Origin: an uncultured Alphaproteobacteria bacterium
Lineage (GTDB): Bacteria; Pseudomonadota; Alphaproteobacteria; HIMB59
Assembly (NCBI GenBank): GCA_902610175.1
Contig: CACLUR010000002.1
Coordinates: forward strand, 231,116 to 295,115
Length of the DNA stretch: 64,000 nucleotides
Reading direction: 5' to 3'
The notes under the pieces are model-generated. The model searched no databases and had not been told where the DNA came from. It saw nothing but the letters and a program-made list of their open reading frames with translations. Of this stretch, positions 21,136 through 29,917 are shown piece by piece. Position 1 is the first letter of the stretch; each line of letters opens with the position of its first letter. The position numbers were made by a program, and so were the translations under genes.

Positions 21136-22017
21136 TCAGCCTTTTACAGCTCCAGCAGTAAGACCACTTATAAGTTGACGCTGAAAAAACCATATAATCA
21201 TGAACAAAGGGGCGGTAGCAGAAACAACACTAGATACTGCCCACATGTAGTTTCCACCATGCTCAATAGTTCCTAAAAATGCATTTATTTTTGGAACCAT
21301 TGTATAGTTCTGTTGATTAAGCAATAAAGCAGTAACAGTAAAATCATTATATGCTAACATCATACTGAACAAGCCTGCTGTCACAACTCCGGGCCACATG
21401 ACTGGCATAATAATATAACGAAACGCTTGAAAATAAGAGCATCCATCAATTAATGCGCTTTCATCTAATTCTTTTGGAACTGTCTTAAAAAAAGAATAAA
21501 GAAGCCACAAGGTAAAAGGTTGATTAATGGCAACTAACACAATAATAGTGGTAGGTAAAATTCCCCATATGTTTAATTGAAAAAAAGGAAATAAATATCC
21601 TGAGACTAAAGTAATGTGAGGCATAGCTCTAAATATCAAAGCAGCTATTAAAATATAAAAGGTATATTTATATGTTGATCTTGACAAAGCATAAGCACCT
21701 AATGTTCCAAGAAATAATGAGATTGATACTACTGATACAGTGACAATCATTGTATTCAATGAAGCTCTCCAAAACTCACCTTCAAACCATGACTCTACAT
21801 AAGCTTTTACAGTTGTAGTTGCACCTGTTTCAATCAATGTATTGAAACCCGTTAAAGCATATGTCCACTCAGCTCTTGAAAAAAAATCTGCTTTTACTTT
21901 GAAAGAGCCCCATAAAGTCCAAAGAAAAGGGAAAATTGAGATAGTGAGCCAAAATAAAATAAAAATGCCATTGAAAATAATAAGTTGCTTCGAGTACTTA
22001 TTTAATTTTGTATCCAT
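21136..22017 (-). CDS. sugar ABC transporter permease, MalG type
   Basis: A 293-residue inner-membrane permease with six predicted helices, for example IFNGIFILFWLTISIFPFLW near residue 14 and MIVTVSVVSISLFLGTLGAY near residue 90. The conserved EAA loop is visible as ELDESALIDGCSYFQAFRYI, which contacts the ATPase. It ends in the WFFQRQLISGLTAGAVKG tail typical of MalG/UgpE-like proteins. It directly follows the MalF-type gene with no gap. No ATPase gene lies nearby. The substrate is likely a glucoside or glucosylglycerate, from neighbours only. Confidence 0.92.
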   Translation of the reverse strand: MDTKLNKYSKQLIIFNGIFILFWLTISIFPFLWTLWGSFKVKADFFSRAEWTYALTGFNTLIETGATTTVKAYVESWFEGEFWRASLNTMIVTVSVVSISLFLGTLGAYALSRSTYKYTFYILIAALIFRAMPHITLVSGYLFPFFQLNIWGILPTTIIVLVAINQPFTLWLLYSFFKTVPKELDESALIDGCSYFQAFRYIIMPVMWPGVVTAGLFSMMLAYNDFTVTALLLNQQNYTMVPKINAFLGTIEHGGNYMWAVSSVVSATAPLFMIIWFFQRQLISGLTAGAVKG

Positions 22018-23046
22018 TTATCTTTCAGTCCTAAATTCTTTCCATGTTCTTATTAAAACTGGTGTAAGTAAAAAGGCTATTCCAATTATGGTAAGCATAG
22101 ATGTTGCTCCTGCAGATCCAAAGAGCATTTTATTTTCATTTCTTAAATCTTGATAAATCATCCATGATAAAGATTGAGCAACACCCTCCGCAGAAAAACC
22201 AATTATGGGTTCGAAAACCCTAAAATTATCCATTAGGCATATTAACATTATAAATGTCGCTACAGGATAAAGGTGAGGAATAACTATATAACGCACCCTT
22301 TGATATCTAGAAGCTCCATCTATGTAAGCAGCCTCTATTGGGTCTTGAGGAACTGTTTGAAGCGCTGCATAAAAAACAACAAAAGCAAATGGAGTGTTAT
22401 GCCATATCCCATAAATTATTAGAGTAATCCATGTTAAATTACTGGATGCTTTCAAAGAGAGATTGGGGTCATCAAATAAAATTTGAATAGAAGCACCAAT
22501 TATACCTTGCGAGTCAATCATCCAAAACAAAACTAGAGATCCAATTAAGGGAGTCACAATCATAGGTAGAATTGTTCCAAAAACTATGAAGCCTTTAATG
22601 ATTTTAGATAAAGTGTTCACACTCAAAGCCACGATAAAACCTAATATTATTACTGGAGGTGTAACAGCAAAACAAAAAGTTAGAGTAAATAAAAGAGCTT
22701 TATAAAAAGGAAGATTTAAAACAATATCTTTAAATTCACTCATTGATGATGATGTATTCCAAGCTTCCCCTATTTCATCGAATGCTAGATGATTTCTGTC
22801 AGTATAGGTACCAAACCCATTAAACCTCCCTAAAGGATTTTCCTGTCTTAATTTTTCAGTCGCCTCAACATCAACGCGCACATTTGTTTTACATCCAAAA
22901 GGATCACAATTTTCAACTTCCATTAAGATCTGTTCAGTTTCAATATGTAATGATTGAAAAAAGCTAGATACAATTGGTAGGCCAATAAATAAAATCATAG
23001 CTAGGCCTGTGGGTAGAATAAACCAAAAGAAAGTTTTATGAGGCAT
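22018..23046 (-). CDS. sugar ABC transporter permease, MalF type
   Basis: A 342-residue inner-membrane permease. The first helix is FFWFILPTGLAMILFIGLP. A periplasmic loop of about 80 residues (40-120) carries a CDPFGC cysteine pair that could form a disulfide. The EAA loop is DPIEAAYIDGASRYQRVRYI. The final helix is followed by a short basic tail. It lies ten bases beyond the U-run of a strong hairpin after the binding-protein gene, so its expression is probably a fraction of that gene's. Confidence 0.92.
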   Translation of the reverse strand: MPHKTFFWFILPTGLAMILFIGLPIVSSFFQSLHIETEQILMEVENCDPFGCKTNVRVDVEATEKLRQENPLGRFNGFGTYTDRNHLAFDEIGEAWNTSSSMSEFKDIVLNLPFYKALLFTLTFCFAVTPPVIILGFIVALSVNTLSKIIKGFIVFGTILPMIVTPLIGSLVLFWMIDSQGIIGASIQILFDDPNLSLKASSNLTWITLIIYGIWHNTPFAFVVFYAALQTVPQDPIEAAYIDGASRYQRVRYIVIPHLYPVATFIMLICLMDNFRVFEPIIGFSAEGVAQSLSWMIYQDLRNENKMLFGSAGATSMLTIIGIAFLLTPVLIRTWKEFRTER

Positions 23047-23056
23047 TTAATTACTT

Positions 23057-23091
23057 AAAAAAAAGAGTGGACCATATCAATGGACCACTCT
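23057..23091 (-). terminator. intrinsic terminator/attenuator between binding protein and permeases
   Basis: Read on the − strand, AGAGTGG pairs with CCACTCT (7 bp), then one mismatch, then CCAT with ATGG, closed by a 4-base loop (hairpin 23064-23091), followed by eight U (23057-23064). This is a textbook rho-independent terminator. It sits between the binding-protein stop and the MalF-type start, which favours high binding-protein to permease ratios. Confidence 0.85.
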
Positions 23092-23114
23092 ATCAAATTT
23101 AATATAGCTATGTT

Positions 23115-24350
23115 TTATAAAAAACCCTGCTCAGTAGCCTTGGCTATGTAAGCAGCTTCAACATCAGCTAATGCTTTTTCAGCTGACTCATTGCCTTGAA
23201 GAAATTCTACAAGTTCTGTACTCAAAGCACCGTGCATCAAGCTCATATGTGGAAAACTAGGGTAAGGTGTTGTACCTCTACTAGCAGCATCCACAACTGG
23301 CCCTGCAGTATCACCAGGTGTGTAACCTTTAATTAACCACACAGTTGCATTAGGATTGTTATTAGCTAAATCAGTTGATGAAGCAGCTCCAACTAAAGCT
23401 CTAAATGAAGCCTCTGCATTTTCATCAGATGTGTTTGTAGCAATTGCAATTCCATCCCACCAAAGAGTGGTTGCAGGTTTGCTACCACCGCCTACAGTAG
23501 GTGATGGGGCTAATCTTGTATCAGCTTTGATATCTTGATCACCTTCATCATCAAGTAAAGATGCAGCACCTGAGTTCCAAACATGCATTAATGCAACGTT
23601 ACCAGACTCCCACTCTTCTTTAACAGCATTTGTATCTTGTGTTAAAAAATCAGGATTACTTAACTCAGTTAATTTTTTAATAACATTCAAAGCTGCAACA
23701 CCTTTTTCGTTGTTCACATTAGGCTGAGCAGATCCTGATTTAAAAAACTCACCACCATGACCAAGGTACATGTTCACAAATTCTTGACCAAGATTCCATC
23801 CAGACTTGAAAGCTCCTGCATATGGATTGTCCATAACTCCAGCTGCTTTGATTTTTTCAGCAGCAGCAATTACCTCTTCATAAGTAGAAGGAACTGCTAT
23901 TCCTAAATCGTTAAGAATACTCTCTCTGTACCAAAGATGTTGTGCGTTTGCCATAAAAGCTACAGCATAAATCTTTCCATCAATTGTAATCTTTTGATTT
24001 TCATTTAAGTTTGAACCGTATTTTTCAACTAAATCATCAAGTGGACGAATTAAACCGTCATTCATTAATGGTGTAATTGAGCCATTAGTAACTAATTTAG
24101 CTGAAAATTCAGCAGGATTTGCTGATAAGGCAGCTACTTGTAATTTGTTATGATCAACAGAGTGCGTAACATTAAAATCTGCATCTGGACCAGCGCAACT
24201 TTTTACTTCATCCATAAAAATTCTGTATGTAGTAAATTCGTTCGCTAAAATATTTATTGATCCGTTTGTTACACCACAAGGTGAGTGACTACCTGCAAAA
24301 ACGCTAGTAGATGCAAACGAGATCAATAAAGCTAACATTAGTTTTTTCAT
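23115..24350 (-). CDS. extracellular solute-binding protein, sugar ABC transporter (family 1)
   Basis: A 411-residue periplasmic binding protein with signal peptide MKKLMLALLISFASTSVFAG (cleavage after about residue 19). It contains the lobes typical of carbohydrate-binding family 1 proteins: KYGSNLNENQKITIDGKIYA, FMANAQHLWYRESILNDLGI, and LMHVWNSGAASLLDD. It has a cysteine pair (CGVTNGS and the CAGPD region). Base composition is less AT-rich than its neighbours, as expected for a highly expressed gene. An SD-like AGAGGA precedes the start. It is the first gene of the glucosylglycerate/sugar transport transcript. Confidence 0.93.
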   Translation of the reverse strand: MKKLMLALLISFASTSVFAGSHSPCGVTNGSINILANEFTTYRIFMDEVKSCAGPDADFNVTHSVDHNKLQVAALSANPAEFSAKLVTNGSITPLMNDGLIRPLDDLVEKYGSNLNENQKITIDGKIYAVAFMANAQHLWYRESILNDLGIAVPSTYEEVIAAAEKIKAAGVMDNPYAGAFKSGWNLGQEFVNMYLGHGGEFFKSGSAQPNVNNEKGVAALNVIKKLTELSNPDFLTQDTNAVKEEWESGNVALMHVWNSGAASLLDDEGDQDIKADTRLAPSPTVGGGSKPATTLWWDGIAIATNTSDENAEASFRALVGAASSTDLANNNPNATVWLIKGYTPGDTAGPVVDAASRGTTPYPSFPHMSLMHGALSTELVEFLQGNESAEKALADVEAAYIAKATEQGFL

Positions 24351-24389
24351 TTATTTCCTCTTCTGTTTATAAGTAAAAATATAATCTTA

Positions 24390-24395
24390 ATTATA
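24390..24395 (-). promoter_or_regulatory. candidate -10 box for the sugar binding-protein gene
   Basis: TATAAT on the − strand, 40 bases upstream of the start codon and preceded by TTAGG. A weak TTACAT lies about 20 bases further upstream. The box plausibly drives the transporter and glucosylglycerate genes. Confidence 0.35.
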
Positions 24396-24454
24396 CCTAA
24401 TAAACTTAAATTAAAATGTAAGAGAAATGGTCGCGGAAATTATGATATTCTTTC

Positions 24455-24874
24455 TTATTTAAAACTAAGACCCATTTGTTCAAAAACACCATGGTTATCG
24501 ACCATTACATAATTATCCATAAATTTACCATTTTTAATTGTCCAAAAGTCAGAAAATTGCATTTTAATTGCCTTTCCAGTTGGTTTTACTCCTAAATAAG
24601 TACCGCTATGAGTTCCAGTTAAATAACCCGTCGCACTTATCCATTCACCTTCTGCGACAACAATATCATTTTTTACATGATAGTCTGGAAATGCCTCATA
24701 AAAAGGTTTGAGAACCTTATATTTAAAATTTTCAATTCCGTGAATATCACCAAAACCTGGAGGTCCATGCCAAATCATATCATCGTTCCAATATTTATGC
24801 TGTGCCTCTAAATCTTGTGCATTCAAAGCATCGTACATATTTTGCAGCAGTATTTTATTTTCATTTATATTCAT
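24455..24874 (-). CDS. single-domain SnoaL/NTF2-like protein
   Basis: A 139-residue protein of the SnoaL-like (NTF2 fold) family: YDALNAQDLEAQHKYWNDD, MIWHGPPGFGDIHGIENF, FPDYHVKNDIVVAEGEW, TGTHSGTYLGVKPTGK, and a closing DNHGVFEQMGL. SnoaL folds include polyketide cyclases and small hydratase or isomerase-like enzymes, but many members have unknown reactions. It overlaps the next double-SnoaL gene by 4 bases and is the downstream partner in that operon. It resembles the B-type halves of the larger proteins in this island (MIWHGPPG against MIWWGPGG). Confidence 0.88.
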   Translation of the reverse strand: MNINENKILLQNMYDALNAQDLEAQHKYWNDDMIWHGPPGFGDIHGIENFKYKVLKPFYEAFPDYHVKNDIVVAEGEWISATGYLTGTHSGTYLGVKPTGKAIKMQFSDFWTIKNGKFMDNYVMVDNHGVFEQMGLSFK

Positions 24875-26010
24875 TTTTTTTCCCCTAAAATTTGTATTAA
24901 GATTGCCAATTCATTGAAACCAGTCCATTCTTTTACAATTTTATTATTTTTAATTTCCCATTGTGTAATGCCCCAGAGATAACATTCTTTATTAGATGGT
25001 TTACCATAAATTCCATTTCCTTTGTGAGTTCCCACAGCACCCCAACGAATTGACACTAAATAACCATCTTTACTATTTCCCATCCAATATAGATCTTCAA
25101 CACTTAGTGCAAGGTCAGGAAATGATGCAATTAATGAGATTATAAAATGTTTAAGCTTAGGTATTCCAACAAATTTTCGACTAGTTGAACCTTCAAATTT
25201 TATATTTTTTGTATAAACGCTATCAATAGCAGAAAAATTTCTTCTATTCCAAATAGTATCAAAAACCGCATGCACAAATTCTCTAATGTTTTTAATTTTA
25301 TCAGGTATAGCGAAACTTATATGCTTTAACTTTTTAATATTTCTTTTGGGTTTTGAATTTCTAAAATCAGGAGCAAATGGACCAATATTTCCTTTATTAG
25401 CAATTTGTATTGCTACTTCATTTAAATCTAAGCCTAATTGTTTTATTAAACCTGCAGTATCATAAACAACATTTTCGTAATATATTTCATTATTTTTTGC
25501 TACACAGTTTGCAATACAGAACAACCTAACTGATTTACCTGTTGGTTTGGCAAAATTACTATAACCGGTGTTAGTGCCTGTAATTATAGTTCTGTGTGAA
25601 GTATGAAAACTAGTTTTGTCGTCTCCTGCCCATATAACCTCATCAGCATATAATCGAATGTTCGGGAATGCGTTATTAGTATGAACTGTATCAGAGACAA
25701 TTTTTTCAGATCCGAATTGTAATCCAAGTTCATCCCAAACACGACATTTTGGGCTATAAGTATCGTATATATAGCCAATATTTTTTTCTTCCCATATGCT
25801 GTATGTAATTCTGACAATATAATCAATTATATTTTTATATTGTTTTTCAAATCCCTGCATTGACTGAAATGGTAAATTTTTAGGGTTTGGATTTAAAGAT
25901 TTAGCATTACCACCTCCACCATAGGATTTAAGAGAGATATCAAAATTTTTTGGCATTTGATGATCTTTTAAAGGGGTTGGTTTTAAATCTTTAATTAGAG
26001 TTTTTTTCAT
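24871..26010 (-). CDS. double SnoaL-domain protein, A type (copy 1)
   Basis: A 379-residue protein with two SnoaL/NTF2-like halves. The first half (about 60-195) contains YIVRITYSIWEEKNIGYIYD, VIWAGDDKTSFHTSHRTI and FAKPTGKSVRLF. The second (about 235-375) contains VFDTIWNRRNFSAIDSVYTK, LIASFPDLALSVEDLYWMG and IYGKPSNKECYLWGITQWE. The same order occurs in the protein at 28944-29915, so they are paralogues. The first 50 residues are a proline- and basic-rich extension. It is divergent from a B-type double-SnoaL gene across a 95-base gap. The reaction is unknown. Confidence 0.85.
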   Translation of the reverse strand: MKKTLIKDLKPTPLKDHQMPKNFDISLKSYGGGGNAKSLNPNPKNLPFQSMQGFEKQYKNIIDYIVRITYSIWEEKNIGYIYDTYSPKCRVWDELGLQFGSEKIVSDTVHTNNAFPNIRLYADEVIWAGDDKTSFHTSHRTIITGTNTGYSNFAKPTGKSVRLFCIANCVAKNNEIYYENVVYDTAGLIKQLGLDLNEVAIQIANKGNIGPFAPDFRNSKPKRNIKKLKHISFAIPDKIKNIREFVHAVFDTIWNRRNFSAIDSVYTKNIKFEGSTSRKFVGIPKLKHFIISLIASFPDLALSVEDLYWMGNSKDGYLVSIRWGAVGTHKGNGIYGKPSNKECYLWGITQWEIKNNKIVKEWTGFNELAILIQILGEKK

Positions 26011-26105
26011 AAATAAATGTACTAATACTATTAAATAAAATTCAAAGCAATAATTTTATATAAAATGAATATTATTATTTTTTCTTTTGTATTATAAATA
26101 GACTA

Positions 26106-27110
26106 ATGTCTGATTTTCAGAAAGAAAAATCATTAGTATTAAATTTTATAAATGAAGTTGATAATGCTACTGAAAATAACTTAATTGAAATAATTTCTAA
26201 GTACGCATCTAATAATTTTAATATGAAATGTACACATCCTTTTAACGAAATAATAGGCATTGAAGAATTTGCAACAAAATTTTGGTTTCCTATAAAAAAA
26301 TCATTTAAGCCTATCCAAAGGAGAATGGATATCTTTTATGCTGGCACAAATTTAGTTGATAATCATTCTTCAAAATGGGTTGTGAATATGGGACATTTAC
26401 TTGGAAGTTTTAATTTTCCTTTTTTTGACATTCAACCAAATTTTAAAACTGTAATGTTATGGTATTGCGAGTTTTATAAAGTAGAGGATAACAAAATACA
26501 AGAAGGTGCTTTTTTTTTAGACATTTTAAAATTTATGCAACATTTAAATTTATCAGTTGTCCCAGAGTCAACGGGGATGATTGGCTTTAATCCAGGACCT
26601 AAAACACATCAGGGTTTATGCTTTGATAAACAAAGTGAAATAGAAGGAAAGAAAACTCTTGACCTTATAATGAGAATGGCAAATCGATTAATTGGTGAGG
26701 GGATGAGGACAACAATTCAAGATCTACATAAAGACTGGCATGAGGACATGATATGGTGGGGACCTGGGGGTATTGGTGCATCATATACCTATGAAGGTTA
26801 TTTAAAAGGTCACACGGGCCCTTTTGAGGATAATTTAGATTTTATTGATTTCTCTGGACATATACTTGAAAACTCAGAGGGCAATTATGGTGGATGGTTT
26901 GGTTGGCCAAATTTAAAAATGAAACCAAAGGGTAATTACATGGGATTCAAACAAGACACAAATCTTATTGGGGAGATGAGAGTTGTTGACCTTTATAGAA
27001 GAGATGGAGATAAAATAGCAGAAAATTGGATATTAATTGATCATCTTCATTTTTTAGAATGTGTGGGCATTGATTTACTTGAGAGAAATAAAAATGAAAA
27101 TTCTAAATAA
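26106..27110 (+). CDS. double SnoaL-domain protein, B type (copy 1)
   Basis: A 334-residue protein with two SnoaL-like halves. The N-terminal half (1-160) has a loop built on CTHPFNEIIGIEEFATKFW and LGSFNFPFFDIQPN. The C-terminal half (about 190-325) has LHKDWHEDMIWWGPGGIGAS and RRDGDKIAENWILIDHLHFL. It pairs by sequence with the protein at 30978-32087, sharing (M)WWGPxGIG- and ENWxxIDxxH-like elements. Aromatic- and glycine-rich loops suggest a hydrophobic ligand pocket. Its 3' end overlaps the convergent MetE-like gene by 8 bases. Function is unknown. Confidence 0.83.
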   Translation: MSDFQKEKSLVLNFINEVDNATENNLIEIISKYASNNFNMKCTHPFNEIIGIEEFATKFWFPIKKSFKPIQRRMDIFYAGTNLVDNHSSKWVVNMGHLLGSFNFPFFDIQPNFKTVMLWYCEFYKVEDNKIQEGAFFLDILKFMQHLNLSVVPESTGMIGFNPGPKTHQGLCFDKQSEIEGKKTLDLIMRMANRLIGEGMRTTIQDLHKDWHEDMIWWGPGGIGASYTYEGYLKGHTGPFEDNLDFIDFSGHILENSEGNYGGWFGWPNLKMKPKGNYMGFKQDTNLIGEMRVVDLYRRDGDKIAENWILIDHLHFLECVGIDLLERNKNENSK

Positions 27111-28233
27111 CTTTTGAAGCGAGTTTAGTACCCTCCACTAATGCAATCAGTTTTTCATAACAAATATTTTCATCAATTTTTCCAAAGCCTGCAAAGGTAC
27201 TAAAGCCACAATCAGTCCCAGCCATTAATTGTTCTTTAGGTACAACTGTTGAGTACTTTATTAATCTTTCAGCTACTACTTCCGGGTGTTCTACAAAATT
27301 AGATGTAGAGTCAATTACGCCAGGTACTAACACTTTATCTTTTGGTAATTTTATTTCTTCAAAGACTTTCCACTCATGTGCATGACGAGGATTAGATGAC
27401 TCAATCAAAAAATATTTAATTTTTGATTTTAGAATTATAGGTAATATTTTTTTAAGAGCAATATCATGAGTATGTGGTCCCTCATAATTACCCCAACAAA
27501 TATGCATTCTTGTTTTTTCAATATCAACATTTATTAAAGCATAATTTAAACACTCAATTTGCATTTCAGCTTTTTTTAAAAAATCTTCCTCAGATAGATC
27601 TTTAAAATTCATATGCCTAGCTAGGGCTAAATCTGGACAGTCTAATTGAACATGAATATTTGCATTAGTAATTTGTTCATATTCATTTGCCATAATACCA
27701 GAGAGTTTATTTAAGTATTCATCATCACTAGCATAAAATTTATTTGGCATAAAAACATTAATAACACCCGGTGATGCTGCATTCATAAATGCTTTTGCAT
27801 GATCATACTTTTTTAAGGCGTTGCTAAAATTTTCAATATCATTTAACAAAGAAAAATTATCTTTTATTTTTAATTCATTGGTGCAACATGGTCTTGAATA
27901 AGTAGGTGTTCCACCACTAATAGTTAACTTTTCCTTATAATCTGGAAAATCGTCTAAATCGGCAGGTGCTCTTCGTTCACTTTCTCCTGAAAAACCGTCA
28001 ATTCTATCCTTGATATAAGTGGCATAACTAATCTTGCTCATCTCACCGTCACTTATGAAATCTAACCCCACTTCGAGTTGTCTTTTTACAATTTGCTCAA
28101 CATTTGAGTTTAAAATATTTCCAAATAATTTTTTGTTGTATTCTTCACCCTTATCCTTGGCAAAGAGATATTCTGATAGTTCTTTGGATCTTGGTAAGCT
28201 CCCAACGTGTGTTGTCAAAATTTTAGATGCCAT
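27103..28233 (-). CDS. MetE C-terminal-like (cobalamin-independent methyltransferase core) protein
   Basis: A 376-residue single-barrel homologue of the C-terminal catalytic domain of methionine synthase MetE. It lacks the N-terminal half of true MetE (about 750 residues). The zinc ligands of the family can be placed: His244 and Cys246 in RMHICWGNYEG, Glu278 in LIESSNPRH, and Cys342 in GTDCGFSTF. The N-terminus TTHVGSLPRSKEL is typical of such core proteins. It may demethylate a small methylated compound or bind a thiol substrate; it need not make methionine. It is the last gene of a − strand run after the RraA-like gene (5-base gap). Confidence 0.83.
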   Translation of the reverse strand: MASKILTTHVGSLPRSKELSEYLFAKDKGEEYNKKLFGNILNSNVEQIVKRQLEVGLDFISDGEMSKISYATYIKDRIDGFSGESERRAPADLDDFPDYKEKLTISGGTPTYSRPCCTNELKIKDNFSLLNDIENFSNALKKYDHAKAFMNAASPGVINVFMPNKFYASDDEYLNKLSGIMANEYEQITNANIHVQLDCPDLALARHMNFKDLSEEDFLKKAEMQIECLNYALINVDIEKTRMHICWGNYEGPHTHDIALKKILPIILKSKIKYFLIESSNPRHAHEWKVFEEIKLPKDKVLVPGVIDSTSNFVEHPEVVAERLIKYSTVVPKEQLMAGTDCGFSTFAGFGKIDENICYEKLIALVEGTKLASKVI

Positions 28234-28238
28234 AATAA

Positions 28239-28940
28239 TTATGAATTGATAAATTGTTTATACTTATCTAAGAATTGTTTTTTCGAAAATTTTTTATTTT
28301 TTCTTAAGAAATCAAAAATTATTTTTTCTTTTTTTATCATTTTTTTTATAGCCAATGGTAATTCGATTAAAAAGTCTCTTTTTATTATAACAGCGCCGTG
28401 CATGTCTGCATGAATAAGGTCGTCAGGTCTTACTTTCATATTAAAAATATCAACATTGCAATTAATTTTATGAATTTGATTGTATCCATGCCCTACTCTT
28501 ATTTCACCACTTAATATTTGAAACTTTCTATTTATCTCCTGTAAATCTCTCATTGCTCCGTTTGTTATAGCTCCAACAAATCCAAAATTTAAATGTATAG
28601 ATGCATTAAGTTCACCCCACCATGCACCAATTGTATTAGTCTTATCCTTATCCTCGATAACACAAATCTTAGGGTAGTTTCCTTCGAACATATACTCGTA
28701 ATATTTATCTCTATTTTTTATTATATTTGTATTTTTCTTTTTTCTGGATGTAATAATTGCTGTTTTGGCAAAACCAATAATTGGTTTTAAACTCGGATTT
28801 AGACAATGCATTGTTTTTTGTGTGTGTCCTTTTGATCGTAGAGTTGTATCTAATAATTCTAGTGAATTTGAAATAGTTGGAGTGTCAAAATTTCTAATGT
28901 ATTCAATAATTTTCTTTTCTCTTTTTGTTAGTAGTTTCAA
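28239..28940 (-). CDS. RraA / HMG-aldolase-like protein
   Basis: A 233-residue protein of the RraA fold, which includes 4-hydroxy-4-methyl-2-oxoglutarate/oxaloacetate aldolases. The active-site pattern is AWWGELNASIHLNFGFVGA, then TNGAMRDLQEI with the Arg131-Asp132 pair, and late RPDDLIHADMHGAVII. Glu110 and the RD pair are consistent with a divalent-metal aldolase or decarboxylase. It lies between the A-type SnoaL gene (3-base gap) and the MetE-like gene, so it is likely a step of the same pathway. Confidence 0.82.
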   Translation of the reverse strand: MKLLTKREKKIIEYIRNFDTPTISNSLELLDTTLRSKGHTQKTMHCLNPSLKPIIGFAKTAIITSRKKKNTNIIKNRDKYYEYMFEGNYPKICVIEDKDKTNTIGAWWGELNASIHLNFGFVGAITNGAMRDLQEINRKFQILSGEIRVGHGYNQIHKINCNVDIFNMKVRPDDLIHADMHGAVIIKRDFLIELPLAIKKMIKKEKIIFDFLRKNKKFSKKQFLDKYKQFINS

Positions 28941-28943
28941 TTG

Positions 28944-29915
28944 TTATCCAGTTTTTAATAAAATTTGTTTCCAAATTATTGTTTCATCAAACAAAACCCA
29001 CTCATTTTTGATCCCTCTTGGACCAAATTCAGCCTGAGAAATTCCCATTATATGAATATTTGCATTACTAGGATCAGAAAATAATCCGGGTCCTGAATGA
29101 ATTCCCTCTAGTGACCATCTAATGGATGCCTTTTTATACTCATTTTTTTCCTCTAAATAGCTTATATGTTCAACTTTAAAAATTGAATCCGGAAACATAG
29201 ATCTTAGTGAAGACCAAAAACTCTTTACCTCATCTACCCCTAATGCTTTCTTGCCTCCAGGCTGTTCTTGATTGACTGATCGATCATAAACTTTATCTAT
29301 TATGTTAAAATTATTATTAAATATTTCCTTTAAAATGTTAGCATAATCTATTCCAGTATTGTTTGTTGAGATCGGTATTTGTATATATTTTACTTTATGT
29401 GAGGTATTGTTATTAAAGGGAGCTGGGCATTTATCTTTACCGCCTTGATTTTCAATCACTTTTGCTGCATGTTTTTTAGGGTCAATGTTTAACTGCCGCA
29501 CAATAGCACCCTGGTCTCTTACAAGCCATTCATCGTAAACCTGGTTATTCTTGCAAGCACAATCAGCTATTACTCGATACTTGAGAGTTTTACCAGTAGC
29601 GTTTCCATAAATACCATCATTTAAATGCGTCGCCTTAGATAAAATTCTATGTGATGATAAATATCCATGTTCTTCATTACCAATCCAAATAACATCTTCG
29701 CCTAATAACTGTCGATCTGGAAATTCATTCAAAGTGGCATAAGTAGCTTTCACTACAGCATCAGGGCCATATATTACACCGTCTGGAGATCTAACTGGAA
29801 TACTCTCAGCATAATAGTCTCTAATTGACTCAACATCTTTATTTTCCCAAATTTGATATGTTATTTTAAATATATAATCTGGTAGATCTAAAAATTTATT
29901 ATCAAAACCTTTCAT
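28944..29915 (-). CDS. double SnoaL-domain protein, A type (copy 2)
   Basis: A 323-residue paralogue of the protein at 24871-26010. Half one (1-140) has YIFKITYQIWENKDVESIRD, DVIWIGNEEHGYLSSHRIL and GNATGKTLKYRVIADCACK. Half two (180-320) has ILKEIFNNNFNIIDKVYDRS and LRSMFPDSIFKVEHISYLEE, ending WVLFDETIIWKQIL. It lacks the 50-residue N-terminal extension of copy 1. It sits two bases after the bicupin gene and 3 bases before the RraA-like gene in one tight transcript. Function is unknown. Confidence 0.85.
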   Translation of the reverse strand: MKGFDNKFLDLPDYIFKITYQIWENKDVESIRDYYAESIPVRSPDGVIYGPDAVVKATYATLNEFPDRQLLGEDVIWIGNEEHGYLSSHRILSKATHLNDGIYGNATGKTLKYRVIADCACKNNQVYDEWLVRDQGAIVRQLNIDPKKHAAKVIENQGGKDKCPAPFNNNTSHKVKYIQIPISTNNTGIDYANILKEIFNNNFNIIDKVYDRSVNQEQPGGKKALGVDEVKSFWSSLRSMFPDSIFKVEHISYLEEKNEYKKASIRWSLEGIHSGPGLFSDPSNANIHIMGISQAEFGPRGIKNEWVLFDETIIWKQILLKTG

Positions 29916-29917
29916 TA

